Source of the DNA: Sphingobacteriales bacterium
Lineage (GTDB): Bacteria; Bacteroidota; Bacteroidia; Chitinophagales; Chitinophagaceae
NCBI GenBank assembly: GCA_024642285.1
Contig: JAHEBJ010000019.1
Location: forward strand, 1 to 39,109
Direction of reading: 5' to 3'
Length of the DNA stretch: 39,109 nucleotides
Shown here: piece by piece, positions 18,046-26,967 of the stretch
Numbering within the stretch: the first letter of the stretch is position 1
Layout: each line of letters begins with the position of its first letter
Notes under the pieces: model-generated
The model's input: only the letters and a program-made list of their open reading frames with translations
Told to the model about the DNA's origin: nothing
The model's database searches: none
Made by a program: the position numbers and the translations under genes

Positions 18046-18786
18046 ATGAGCAAGAAGATTGCAATAGTAACAGGCGGTGGTTCAGGTATTGGATTGGCAA
18101 TAACAGAAAAGTTTATTGCAGCCGGTATTGAAACAATTATAATTGGCAGAGATGAAAACAAACTAAAGGAAGCAAAAGAAATATTGGGAGATATGTGTCA
18201 TCCTATGAGTTGCGATATTAGTCACCTTTCTACTATTCCGCCATTGATTGAAAATATAGTTAAACAGTTTGGCCAAATTGATATACTGGTGAACAATGCA
18301 GGTATCAATATGAAAAAAGATTTTACGGAAGTGACAGATGAAGAATTTCAATCTGTTATTACAACCAATCTTTCTTCTGTATTTGCAGTAAGTCGTGAAG
18401 TAGCGAAACAGATGTTGGCAGCAGGTTCTGGCAGCATTATCAATATCAGTTCTATGGCGGCGCAGTATGGTTTACCAAGGGTAATTGCCTACAGCGCATC
18501 CAAGACTGCGATTGACGGCATGACAAGAGCAATGGCCGTTGAGCTTTCGCCAAAAGGAATTCGTGTCAATGCAATTGCGCCCGGTTTTATTGAAACGGCT
18601 ATGACAGCAAAAGCATTAAACACTGATCCCGAAAGAAAAGCAAAAGTTTTTGGCCGAACACCCATGGGTTTTATGGGACAGCCAGCAGATATTGGAGATG
18701 CGGCTTTGTTTTTAGCCACTGATGCATCAAAATATATTACTGGTGTTGTGTTGCCTGTTGATGGAGGTAACTCAATTGGTTTTTAA
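18046..18786 (+). CDS. SDR-family NAD(P)-dependent oxidoreductase (sugar-acid type)
   Basis: A 246-residue classical short-chain dehydrogenase. TGGGSGIG at 9-16 binds the cofactor, NNAG is at 83-86, and the catalytic triad is Ser136, Tyr149 and Lys153 (YSASK). It ends with the usual GGNSIGF tail. It resembles gluconate 5-dehydrogenase/KduD-like members and has no export signal. It lies between two alpha-glucuronidase genes, with uxuA at the left end of the locus and no uxuB in the window. Reduction of fructuronate to mannonate, the step just before UxuA, is therefore a reasonable proposal, but this is context-based. Other sugar or sugar-acid substrates, including a 4-O-methylated uronate, are possible. 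Confidence 0.9.
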   Translation: MSKKIAIVTGGGSGIGLAITEKFIAAGIETIIIGRDENKLKEAKEILGDMCHPMSCDISHLSTIPPLIENIVKQFGQIDILVNNAGINMKKDFTEVTDEEFQSVITTNLSSVFAVSREVAKQMLAAGSGSIINISSMAAQYGLPRVIAYSASKTAIDGMTRAMAVELSPKGIRVNAIAPGFIETAMTAKALNTDPERKAKVFGRTPMGFMGQPADIGDAALFLATDASKYITGVVLPVDGGNSIGF

Positions 18787-18792
18787 TTTTTA

Positions 18793-18807
18793 TTCTCCCC
18801 CGGAGAA
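18793..18807 (+). other. Intercistronic stem-loop
   Basis: TTCTCC (18793-18798), loop CCC, GGAGAA (18802-18807) forms a 6-bp hairpin in the 37-bp gap between the SDR and GH115 genes. No T run follows on the plus strand, so it is not a classical terminator. It might protect or process the transcript, or be incidental. Confidence 0.4.
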
Positions 18808-18823
18808 AACATAATTGTTTGTT

Positions 18824-21376
18824 ATGAAAAAAAAACAAATACTGTTGATAGTATTGAGTTTATTATTTGCCGCAGGTCTTGCTGCCCAGCAGATAGCTTC
18901 AGACAAACAGTCTACCAATTCCTTTTCAATTAAAGATGCGGTTATCTATGTTGATGTAAATGATTTTACAGTTGTAATAAAATCTGCAGAATTATTACAG
19001 GCCGATATTGAACACGTTACCGGCGTAAAACCGGCGCTTATCAATTCTCTGAATACCTCATACAAAAACATAATTGCTGTTGGATCATTGGAAAAATCTG
19101 TTTTCAATAATAAAAACATCAACACTAAAAATCTTGTTGCTAAATGGGAAGCCTATCAAATAGAAGCCAAAACAATTGCTGCACAAAATATTTTGTTCAT
19201 TACCGGAAGCGACAGGCGTGGAACGGCTTACGGCGTATTTGAATTGTCAAAACAAATAGGCGTATCGCCCTGGTATTGGTGGGCAGATGTTCCGGTACAA
19301 AAAAAAACAGCCTTATTTATTAAGAAAGGGATTGTAATTAACGATGCCCCAAAAGTAAAATACCGTGGCATATTTATCAATGATGAAGCACCAGCGTTAA
19401 GTGACTGGAGTAAGGAAAAATTCGGTGGTTTCAATCATCTTTTTTACGAAAAGGTTTTTGAACTGATGCTTCGCCTTAAATCAAATTATATCTGGCCGGC
19501 CATGTGGGGAAATGCATTTTATTACGATGATTCTCTCAGTATCAGAACAGCCGATGATTATGCAATTGTTATCGGCACATCACATCATGAGCCATTGATG
19601 AGAGCACATGAAGAATGGAAATATTTTGGCAAAGAAAAAAAATGGAATTACGACAGTACAGAGGCCGGACTGAAAGAATTCTGGCGTGGTGGTATGCAGA
19701 GGGCCTGGAATGAAAAAATTGTGAGTGTTGGTATGCGTGGCGATGGTGATGAACCCATGAGCCGGGAAACCGCAACTGCATTACTGGAAAGAATTGTAAA
19801 AGACCAAAGAGAAATAATTGCAGATGTAACACATAAGCCTGCGGCTGAAACGCCACAACTATGGGCACTGTACAAAGAAGTGCAGGATTATTACGATAAA
19901 GGCATGCGTGTGCCTGATGATGTAACACTTTTATTATGCGATGATAATTGGGGCAATATCCGCAAACTTCCGAAGCTGAATGAAAAACCACGCAAAGGTG
20001 GTTATGGCATTTATTATCATTTTGACTATGTAGGCGGGCCAAGAAATTACAAATGGTTAAATACAAATCCAATTCCAAGAGTTTGGGAACAGATGCACCT
20101 GGCCTATGACTACGGAGTAAAAAATATCTGGATAGTAAATGTGGGCGATATTAAGCCCATGGAATTTCCCATCTCTTTCTTTTTAGATTATGCATGGAAC
20201 CCGGAAAAAATTGGCGCAGATGAACTGCAAAAATATACAGAACAATGGGCGGCAGCCCAGTTTGGAAATAAGCACGCTAAAGAAATTGCTGATATTATTT
20301 CTACATATGGAAAATATAATGGCAGGAGAAAGCCGGAGTTACTTGATGATAAAACATACAGTTTAGATAATTACAATGAATTTGAAAATGTTGTAAAAGA
20401 TTACAATGAACTGCTGACAAAAGCAGAAAAACTAAATACGAAAATTCCTGCCGAATATAAAGATGCATTTTTCCAATTGGCGCTGCACCCTATAAAAGCC
20501 TGCGCCAACCTGAATGAAATGTATTACAATGTTGCACTGAATAAAAAATTCTACCAGAACAAATATGCTGCAGCAAATACGTCTGCTCTAAAAGTGAAAC
20601 AGCTTCATGCTATGGATTCTTTAGTTACAATCCAATATCATCGCTTGAATAATGGCAAATGGAACCACATGATGGGCCAGACCCATATTGGCTATACTTA
20701 CTGGCAGCAACCACCGTTTAATAAAACGCCTGAAGTAAAATATTTACCAGCGGATTCGACTGTGCCAGAATCAGGCTATGTACCGTTTAGTCATCTTGTT
20801 GAATCGTCGATTTATGATATCCCCAAATCGGCAAAAAAAAATACATTTTACGAGTTTGATGATTATGTTTCAATTGACGCATCACATTTCACCCAATCTA
20901 TCAATACTAACAACATCATCTGGAAAATTTTGCCTGACCTTGGAAAAACAGGTTCAGCCATTACGCCCTTTCCGGTAACTGCAAATAATCAAACACCTGG
21001 CGGTAATGCCCCGCATGTAGAATATGAATTTTATACATTAGGTGATGGTGGTTTCAAAATAAACGCCTATTTCTCTCCAACCCTTAATTTTCACAATACT
21101 GAAAACGGCTTGCAGTATGCCATATCAATAGATGATGAGAAACCACAGATCATCAGCATTAACAAAGGCGTAGAAGTTAATTATACCAGCGAATGGAATA
21201 AGTGGGTGGCCGACAATATCATTATTAGAACAAGTAATCACAGCATTTCTAAACCCGGAAAACATATTTTAAGATACTGGATGGTAAACCCCGGCGTGGT
21301 GTTGCAGAAACTGGTGCTTGATTTCGGCGGCGTAAAACAAAGTTATCTGGGCCCGCCGGAAACAATTGCGAAATAG
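18824..21376 (+). CDS. GH115 alpha-glucuronidase (xylan alpha-1,2-glucuronidase), exported
   Basis: An 850-residue GH115 enzyme. The ATG at 18824 is chosen over an in-frame TTG three codons earlier because it starts a clean signal peptide (MKKKQILLIVLSLLFAAGLAAQQ). Family-type stretches include GSDRRGTAYGVFELSK (128-143), KYRGIFINDEAP (179-190), NYIWPAMW (221-228) and IGTSHHEPLMRA (250-261). A C-terminal beta-rich domain of about 170 residues follows the catalytic part. GH115 enzymes remove (4-O-methyl)glucuronate from internal xyloses of polymeric or large glucuronoxylan fragments. This complements the GH67 enzyme, which needs a terminal position. The catalytic residues were not assigned individually. 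Confidence 0.93.
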   Translation: MKKKQILLIVLSLLFAAGLAAQQIASDKQSTNSFSIKDAVIYVDVNDFTVVIKSAELLQADIEHVTGVKPALINSLNTSYKNIIAVGSLEKSVFNNKNINTKNLVAKWEAYQIEAKTIAAQNILFITGSDRRGTAYGVFELSKQIGVSPWYWWADVPVQKKTALFIKKGIVINDAPKVKYRGIFINDEAPALSDWSKEKFGGFNHLFYEKVFELMLRLKSNYIWPAMWGNAFYYDDSLSIRTADDYAIVIGTSHHEPLMRAHEEWKYFGKEKKWNYDSTEAGLKEFWRGGMQRAWNEKIVSVGMRGDGDEPMSRETATALLERIVKDQREIIADVTHKPAAETPQLWALYKEVQDYYDKGMRVPDDVTLLLCDDNWGNIRKLPKLNEKPRKGGYGIYYHFDYVGGPRNYKWLNTNPIPRVWEQMHLAYDYGVKNIWIVNVGDIKPMEFPISFFLDYAWNPEKIGADELQKYTEQWAAAQFGNKHAKEIADIISTYGKYNGRRKPELLDDKTYSLDNYNEFENVVKDYNELLTKAEKLNTKIPAEYKDAFFQLALHPIKACANLNEMYYNVALNKKFYQNKYAAANTSALKVKQLHAMDSLVTIQYHRLNNGKWNHMMGQTHIGYTYWQQPPFNKTPEVKYLPADSTVPESGYVPFSHLVESSIYDIPKSAKKNTFYEFDDYVSIDASHFTQSINTNNIIWKILPDLGKTGSAITPFPVTANNQTPGGNAPHVEYEFYTLGDGGFKINAYFSPTLNFHNTENGLQYAISIDDEKPQIISINKGVEVNYTSEWNKWVADNIIIRTSNHSISKPGKHILRYWMVNPGVVLQKLVLDFGGVKQSYLGPPETIAK

Positions 21377-21399
21377 ATTTTAGGCTGACTATAAAATAA

Positions 21400-24036
21400 A
21401 TGATCATGAAAACAGCATTTAAAACATGCCTGCTTGCGATTGCATTATTATTTACAAAAAATAACTATGCTCAAAGCGATTACAAGTCTTTACCAATGTG
21501 GAATACCAACTTGTCGTTTGTTGCAAGGGTAAATGATGTGGTTAGCCGCTTAACGCTGGAAGAAAAAGTAGCACAGATGATGCATCATGCACCGGCGGTT
21601 ACAAGGCTTGGTATACCTGCATACGACTGGTGGAGTGAAGTGCTGCATGGTGTTGCACGTACACCATATAAAGTAACGGTTTACCCACAGGCCATTGCCA
21701 TGGCTGCAACATGGGATACAAATTCTCTGAAACGCATGGCCGATTTTTCGGCTATGGAAGGCCGTGCCGTATTTAACCAGGCAAATAAAGATGGTAAAAC
21801 AGGCGACCGTTACCTGGGTCTTACTTACTGGACACCCAACATCAATATCTTTCGTGACCCACGCTGGGGTCGCGGACAGGAAACCTATGGCGAAGATCCT
21901 TTTCTAACAGCCATGCTTGGCCGTGCTTTTGTACATGGTTTGCAGGGCGATGATCCTAAATATTTAAAAGCGGCAGCCTGTGCAAAACATTTTGCCGTAC
22001 ACAGCGGTCCTGAGCCAACAAGACATGCCGATAATTTTGATCCTTCGGCTTATGACTTATGGGATACTTACCTGCCGGCATTTAAGGAACTTGTGGTAAA
22101 TGCAAAAGTTGCGGGTGTGATGTGTGCATACAATGCAGTGAACACACAACCCTGCTGTGCCAATGACCTTTTAATGAATAATATTCTGCGCAACCAATGG
22201 AAATTTACCGGCTATGTAACCAGCGATTGCTGGGCGTTGAATGATTTTTACCAGTTTCATAAAACACATAAGGATGCTTTGGCATCAGGTGTGGATGCGT
22301 TGATACATGGTACCGATGTGGAATGCGGCGTATCAGTTTACACCACACTTGTTGAAGCGGTTAAAAGTGGTTTAATAAAAGAAGAACAGATCAATGTATC
22401 GCTGAAAAGATTATTCATGATACGTTACCGCCTGGGCATGTTTGATCCTCCATCCATGGTAAAATATGCACAGGCACCGGCTTCAGTTTTAGAAAGTGCC
22501 GAACACAAAGCACATGCATTAAAAATGGCGCAGCAGTCCATTGTGTTATTAAAAAATCAAAACAATACTTTACCGCTGAGTAAAACAATAAACAAAATTG
22601 TTGTGCTTGGCCCTAATGCCGATAATTCAATTGCCGTATTGGGAAATTATAACGGCACGCCTTCAAAAATTATTACTGCATTGGAAGGAATAAAAAACAA
22701 GCTCGGAAAAAACACAGAAGTCATTTATGAAAAGGCTATCAATTTTGCGAATGACACTTTACTTGTTCATAAAGACATCAGTTCTTTATATAAATATGAC
22801 GGCAAACCAGGTGTAAAGGCAGAATACTTCGACAATGAAAAATTAGAAGGGCAACCGGTCTTCAGCAGCATTGAAAAAGAAATCAATCATCAATGGTCCG
22901 AAGGTGAGATTCCCGTTCCCGGTCTGAAATCAACGAACTACTCAGCAAAATATACCACTAACATTACAGCCGATAAAGATGAAATACTGAACTTTGAATC
23001 GGAAGCCAATGATGGTTATCGTGTTCTAATAAACGATAGTCTTATGGTAGATGTATGGGAACGTAACCGCTGGGGAAGCAGGCAGTTCAACGTGTCGGTT
23101 AAAAAAGGGATTACCTATAGAATTGAAATGAGTTTTCGACAGGCCGAAGGTGATGCATCAGTAAAACTCTTTGCAGGAAACTATGTTAAGACAGATTTTA
23201 AAGCAATGGCCGAAAAATATAAAGATGCTGATGCGTTTATTTTTATTGGCGGCATCTCTCCACAACTGGAAGGTGAAGAAATGCCGGTGGCAGTAACGGG
23301 TTTTAAAGGCGGCGACAGAACATCCATCATGTTACCTGCAGTGCAAACAGAATTGATGAAGGCTTTGCAAACAACCGACAAACCTGTTGTATTTGTGATG
23401 ATGACCGGCAGTGCAGTTGCTATTCCGTGGGAAGATGAGCTTGTACCGGGCATAATTAATTCCTGGTATGGCGGGCAATCTGCAGGCACAGCTATTGCCG
23501 ATGTATTATTTGGTGATTATAATCCTGCAGGACGTTTACCAGTAACTTTTTATAAAGGCGATGCTGATCTTGCAGGTTTCAGCAATTACTCCATGGCAAA
23601 CCGCACCTACCGCTATTTCAGAGGCGATGCATTGTATCCATTTGGCTATGGGTTGAGTTATACAACATTCAACTATGACAATCTTGTAATTCCATCAACT
23701 GTAAAAGCAGGAAACAGTGTCATCGTAAAAGTAAAAGTTACAAATACCGGAAATAAAGATGGAGAAGAAGTTGTTCAGTTGTACGCTGCTAATCAGAATA
23801 GCACGATACGTTCTCCTTTAAAAGCATTAAAAGGTTTTCAGCGGATATTTTTAAAAGCAGGAGAAAGTAAGACAATTCAATTCAATTTAACTGCAGATGA
23901 TTTATCGGTTGTGGATGACAACGGAAAGTTGAAATCACTAAATGGAAAAGTTGCCATCAGCGTTGGTGGCGGGCAGCCAGGTGTAAAAAACAAAACAACG
24001 GGCAATGTATTAACACGGCAGATAACAGTTTTATAA
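21400..24036 (+). CDS. GH3 beta-xylosidase with PA14 insert, exported
   Basis: An 878-residue GH3 enzyme with a signal peptide (cleavage near NNYA/QSD, residue 25). The catalytic barrel spans about 35-360 and holds the nucleophile Asp276 in YVTSDCWAL. The Asp-Cys context, rather than Asp-Trp, is common in xylosidase-type GH3 proteins. The alpha/beta sandwich domain is interrupted at about 467-605 by a PA14 domain (VKAEYFDNEKLEGQPVF to VKLFAG). A fibronectin-III-like C-terminal domain follows from about 765. It releases xylose from the non-reducing ends of xylo-oligosaccharides, probably in the periplasm. ATGs at 21400 and 21406 are both possible starts. The oxidoreductase gene starts only 8 bp after it. 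Confidence 0.93.
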   Translation: MIMKTAFKTCLLAIALLFTKNNYAQSDYKSLPMWNTNLSFVARVNDVVSRLTLEEKVAQMMHHAPAVTRLGIPAYDWWSEVLHGVARTPYKVTVYPQAIAMAATWDTNSLKRMADFSAMEGRAVFNQANKDGKTGDRYLGLTYWTPNINIFRDPRWGRGQETYGEDPFLTAMLGRAFVHGLQGDDPKYLKAAACAKHFAVHSGPEPTRHADNFDPSAYDLWDTYLPAFKELVVNAKVAGVMCAYNAVNTQPCCANDLLMNNILRNQWKFTGYVTSDCWALNDFYQFHKTHKDALASGVDALIHGTDVECGVSVYTTLVEAVKSGLIKEEQINVSLKRLFMIRYRLGMFDPPSMVKYAQAPASVLESAEHKAHALKMAQQSIVLLKNQNNTLPLSKTINKIVVLGPNADNSIAVLGNYNGTPSKIITALEGIKNKLGKNTEVIYEKAINFANDTLLVHKDISSLYKYDGKPGVKAEYFDNEKLEGQPVFSSIEKEINHQWSEGEIPVPGLKSTNYSAKYTTNITADKDEILNFESEANDGYRVLINDSLMVDVWERNRWGSRQFNVSVKKGITYRIEMSFRQAEGDASVKLFAGNYVKTDFKAMAEKYKDADAFIFIGGISPQLEGEEMPVAVTGFKGGDRTSIMLPAVQTELMKALQTTDKPVVFVMMTGSAVAIPWEDELVPGIINSWYGGQSAGTAIADVLFGDYNPAGRLPVTFYKGDADLAGFSNYSMANRTYRYFRGDALYPFGYGLSYTTFNYDNLVIPSTVKAGNSVIVKVKVTNTGNKDGEEVVQLYAANQNSTIRSPLKALKGFQRIFLKAGESKTIQFNLTADDLSVVDDNGKLKSLNGKVAISVGGGQPGVKNKTTGNVLTRQITVL

Positions 24037-24044
24037 ATACCTGT

Positions 24045-25193
24045 ATGGTCAACAATAAACTAAAGAATCAATCAAGGAGAAAATTTATTTATACCCTGGG
24101 GCTTGCAGGGTTAAGTATTCCTATTCTTTCGGCGCATATAAAATACGGTAATGCAGAAAAAACAAATTCGAAAAGGATGATTGAGAAAAATAAAAAAGAC
24201 GGAAAGCTTGGCGTTGCATTGGTGGGACTTGGTGGCTATGCAACCGGCCAACTTGCGCCAGCACTGCTTCAAACAGAACATTGTTACCTGGCCGGTATAG
24301 TTACTGGCACTCCATCAAAAGCTGAAACATGGAAAGAAAAATATAACATCCCTGAGAAAAATATTTACAACTACGAAAATTTCGACAGCATAAAAGACAA
24401 TCCCGATATTGACATTGTTTATGTAGTGCTTCCAAACAGTATGCACGCCGATTATACTATACGTGCAGCGCAAGCCGGTAAACATGTTACCTGTGAAAAG
24501 CCCATGGCAATTAACGTTGAAGATTGCGACAGCATGATTGCAGCTTGTAAAAAGGCAGGCAAAATGTTGTCCATCGGTTATCGCTTGCATTTTGATCCGT
24601 ATAATTTAGAGATGGCAAGATTGGGAACAAAAAAAGTTTACGGCGAAATAAAAAAATTGTCGGCGGGTTTTGGTTTCAGGGCACAAAAAGGAATATGGCG
24701 CTTAGATAAAAAAATGGCAGGTGGCGGACCGTTGATGGACCTTGGTATCTATTGCATGCAGGGCGTTTGCTATACCACCGGTATGGAGCCTGTTGCTGTA
24801 ACAGCACAGGCTTCCCCTATCAGCGATCCTTCAAAATTTATTGATATTGAAGAAACGCTTATCTGGCAGATGGAAATGCCAAACGGTCTTGTTTCCGAAT
24901 GCAAAACAAGTTATACCGATGGTATGAATTATTTGAAGGCCGAAGTTGAAAAAGGATTCTTTGAACTGCAGCCTGCATTCAATTATTCAGGATTAAAAGG
25001 AAAAACTTCTGACGGCGTGATTGAATACGCACCCATGTCGCAGCAGGCAAAGCAGATGGATGAATTTGCGTTGGCCATAAAAAATAAACGGCCAACAATT
25101 GTGCCGGGAGAAATGGGAAGAAGAGATGTAAAAATTATTACCGCAATTTATGAAGCGATGAATACAGGAAAGAGAATTGAGATAAATAAATAG
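24045..25193 (+). CDS. Tat-exported glucose-fructose-oxidoreductase-like (Gfo/Idh/MocA) sugar oxidoreductase
   Basis: A 382-residue Gfo/Idh/MocA protein with a twin-arginine signal, SRRKFI at 10-15 followed by a hydrophobic stretch (YTLGLAGLSIPILSA). A folded, cofactor-loaded export to the periplasm is therefore likely. The Rossmann motif GLGGYA is at 61-66, the catalytic-lysine motif CEKPMA at 150-155 (Lys152), and GGGPLMDLGIYCMQ at 227-240 with Tyr236. All match the pattern of Zymomonas glucose-fructose oxidoreductase. The Caulobacter aldose-aldose oxidoreductase is another known relative. Such enzymes hold NADP(H) tightly, oxidise one aldose to a lactone and may reduce another sugar. In this locus xylose is the likely aldose. 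It has an IlvD/Edd dehydratase 3 bp downstream. Confidence 0.85.
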   Translation: MVNNKLKNQSRRKFIYTLGLAGLSIPILSAHIKYGNAEKTNSKRMIEKNKKDGKLGVALVGLGGYATGQLAPALLQTEHCYLAGIVTGTPSKAETWKEKYNIPEKNIYNYENFDSIKDNPDIDIVYVVLPNSMHADYTIRAAQAGKHVTCEKPMAINVEDCDSMIAACKKAGKMLSIGYRLHFDPYNLEMARLGTKKVYGEIKKLSAGFGFRAQKGIWRLDKKMAGGGPLMDLGIYCMQGVCYTTGMEPVAVTAQASPISDPSKFIDIEETLIWQMEMPNGLVSECKTSYTDGMNYLKAEVEKGFFELQPAFNYSGLKGKTSDGVIEYAPMSQQAKQMDEFALAIKNKRPTIVPGEMGRRDVKIITAIYEAMNTGKRIEINK

Positions 25194-25196
25194 TGT

Positions 25197-26951
25197 ATGA
25201 AAAATGACAACAATAACATTCCCCCATTAGGGGATAGGGGTGAATTAAGAAGCCGTGGTTGGTTTGGTAAAAAAGATAAAGACGGAATTATTTACCGTAG
25301 CTGGATGAAAAACCAGGGCATGCCTGTTGATATGTTTGATGGCAGGCCGGTAATTGGTATCTGTAATACGTTCAGCGAACTCACACCCTGCAATGCACAT
25401 TTTCGTGAACATGCAGAGATGGTAAAGCGTGGCGTACTGGAAGCAGGTGGTTTCCCTTTGGAGTTTCCAATTATGAGTCTGGGTGAAACATTGTTGAAAC
25501 CAACGGCAATGCTTTTTAGAAATTTAGCAAGTATGGATGCCGAAGAATCCATCCGCGGCAACCCGATTGACGGTGTTGTATTGTTAACCGGTTGCGATAA
25601 AACAACACCATCAACGGTGATGGGTGCGGCAAGTGTTGGTTTACCAACGATTGTCGTTCCCGGCGGACCAATGTTGAATGGCAGATTTAAAGGACAGACA
25701 ATCGGCAGTGGTACACATGTGTGGAAATTTGATGAAGATATGAAGACAGGAAACATGACCGCCGAAGAATGTGAAATAGCTGAAAGCTGCATGAGCCGTA
25801 GCATTGGGCATTGTATGACGATGGGCACGGCATCAACAATGGCTTGTATGGTTGAGTCGCTCGGACTTACGTTGTCCGGTGCATCAGCCATTCCTGCAGC
25901 TGATTCAAGAAAAAAACAAATGGCTCAGTTAAGCGGCAGAAGAATTGTAGAAATGGTAAAAGAAAATTTAACCATTGATAAAATACTCACCAGAGAAGCG
26001 TTTGAAAATGCTATCATCGCAAATGCTGCGGTTGGTGGTTCATCCAATTTTATTATTCATCTTACTGCCATTGCAGGAAGGATTGGTGTCGAATTAAACC
26101 TGGATGATTTCGACAGCATCGGAAGTAAAATTCCATTGTTATTGAACCTCATGCCTTCGGGAAAATATTTGATGGAAGATTTTTATTATGCAGGCGGTCT
26201 ACCGGTTATTTTAAATGAACTGAAAGAAAAACTGCATAAAAATATTATTACGGTTACCGGAAAAAATCATCATGAAAATATTGCAGGCAATACCTCATGT
26301 TACAATGATGATGTTATTGCTACATATAACAAACCAATAATTCCCGAAGCAGGTTGTGTGGTGGTAAAAGGAAACCTGGCGGAGAATGGTGCCGTGATAA
26401 AACCTTCAGCAGCAACTGCTGCTTTATTAAAACATACAGGAAGAGCAGTAGTGTTTGAAAGTATTGAAGATTACAATGCAAGAATTGATGATCCTGAACT
26501 TGACATTGACGAAACCTGTGTAATGGTGTTAAAATATGTTGGCCCGGTTGGTTATCCCGGTATGCCGGAAGTTGGTAACATGGCTTTGCCGAAAAAAATA
26601 TTGCAGAAGGGAATTAAAGATATGGTACGCATCAGCGATGGAAGAATGAGCGGTACAGCTTATGGTGCAGCGGTGCTGCATATATCACCCGAATCGGCCA
26701 TTGGAGGTAACCTGGCGTTGGTGCAAAACGGCGACATGATTGAACTGGATGTTGAACAACGCAAACTTCATTTACATGTTACTGATGAGGAACTGTCAAA
26801 GCGACGGGCAGCATGGCAAGCGCCGAAACCGCCTGCCACACGTGGTTATGTGAGTATGTATGTTAAGCATGTGATGGGTGCAGATAAAGGTGCCGACCTG
26901 GATTTCCTGCAGGGAAGTTCTGGTTCAGTTGTAACTAGAGATTCTCATTAA
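25197..26951 (+). CDS. IlvD/Edd-family sugar-acid dehydratase (D-xylonate/L-arabinonate type)
   Basis: A 584-residue dehydratase of the IlvD/Edd family. Cys65 (ELTPCNAH), Cys133 (LTGCDKTTPS) and Cys206 (SIGHCMTMGTAST) are spaced 68 and 73 residues apart, the same spacing as the [2Fe-2S] ligands of the Caulobacter xylonate dehydratase. The MTMGTAST region favours a pentonate dehydratase over dihydroxy-acid dehydratase. It would convert D-xylonate (or L-arabinonate) to the 2-keto-3-deoxy acid in the cytoplasm. Its first 17 codons include a G/C-rich palindrome that encodes IPPLGDRGE, ahead of the conserved LRSRGWFG where family members normally begin. That looks like a small insertion. Confidence 0.88.
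   Translation: MKNDNNNIPPLGDRGELRSRGWFGKKDKDGIIYRSWMKNQGMPVDMFDGRPVIGICNTFSELTPCNAHFREHAEMVKRGVLEAGGFPLEFPIMSLGETLLKPTAMLFRNLASMDAEESIRGNPIDGVVLLTGCDKTTPSTVMGAASVGLPTIVVPGGPMLNGRFKGQTIGSGTHVWKFDEDMKTGNMTAEECEIAESCMSRSIGHCMTMGTASTMACMVESLGLTLSGASAIPAADSRKKQMAQLSGRRIVEMVKENLTIDKILTREAFENAIIANAAVGGSSNFIIHLTAIAGRIGVELNLDDFDSIGSKIPLLLNLMPSGKYLMEDFYYAGGLPVILNELKEKLHKNIITVTGKNHHENIAGNTSCYNDDVIATYNKPIIPEAGCVVVKGNLAENGAVIKPSAATAALLKHTGRAVVFESIEDYNARIDDPELDIDETCVMVLKYVGPVGYPGMPEVGNMALPKKILQKGIKDMVRISDGRMSGTAYGAAVLHISPESAIGGNLALVQNGDMIELDVEQRKLHLHVTDEELSKRRAAWQAPKPPATRGYVSMYVKHVMGADKGADLDFLQGSSGSVVTRDSH
25218..25245 (+). repeat. REP-like palindrome inside the dehydratase N-terminus
   Basis: CCCC (25222-25225) can pair with GGGG at 25230-25233 around an ATTA loop. 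Alternatively ATTC plus CCCC (25218-25225) can pair with GGGG (25237-25240) plus GAAT (25242-25245). The run of C and G blocks stands out from the AT-rich surroundings and lies 21 bp after the start codon. It resembles short dispersed palindromic repeats of bacterial genomes, but no second copy was noticed in this window. Confidence 0.4.
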
Positions 26952-26967
26952 AACTAAAAACTTACTT

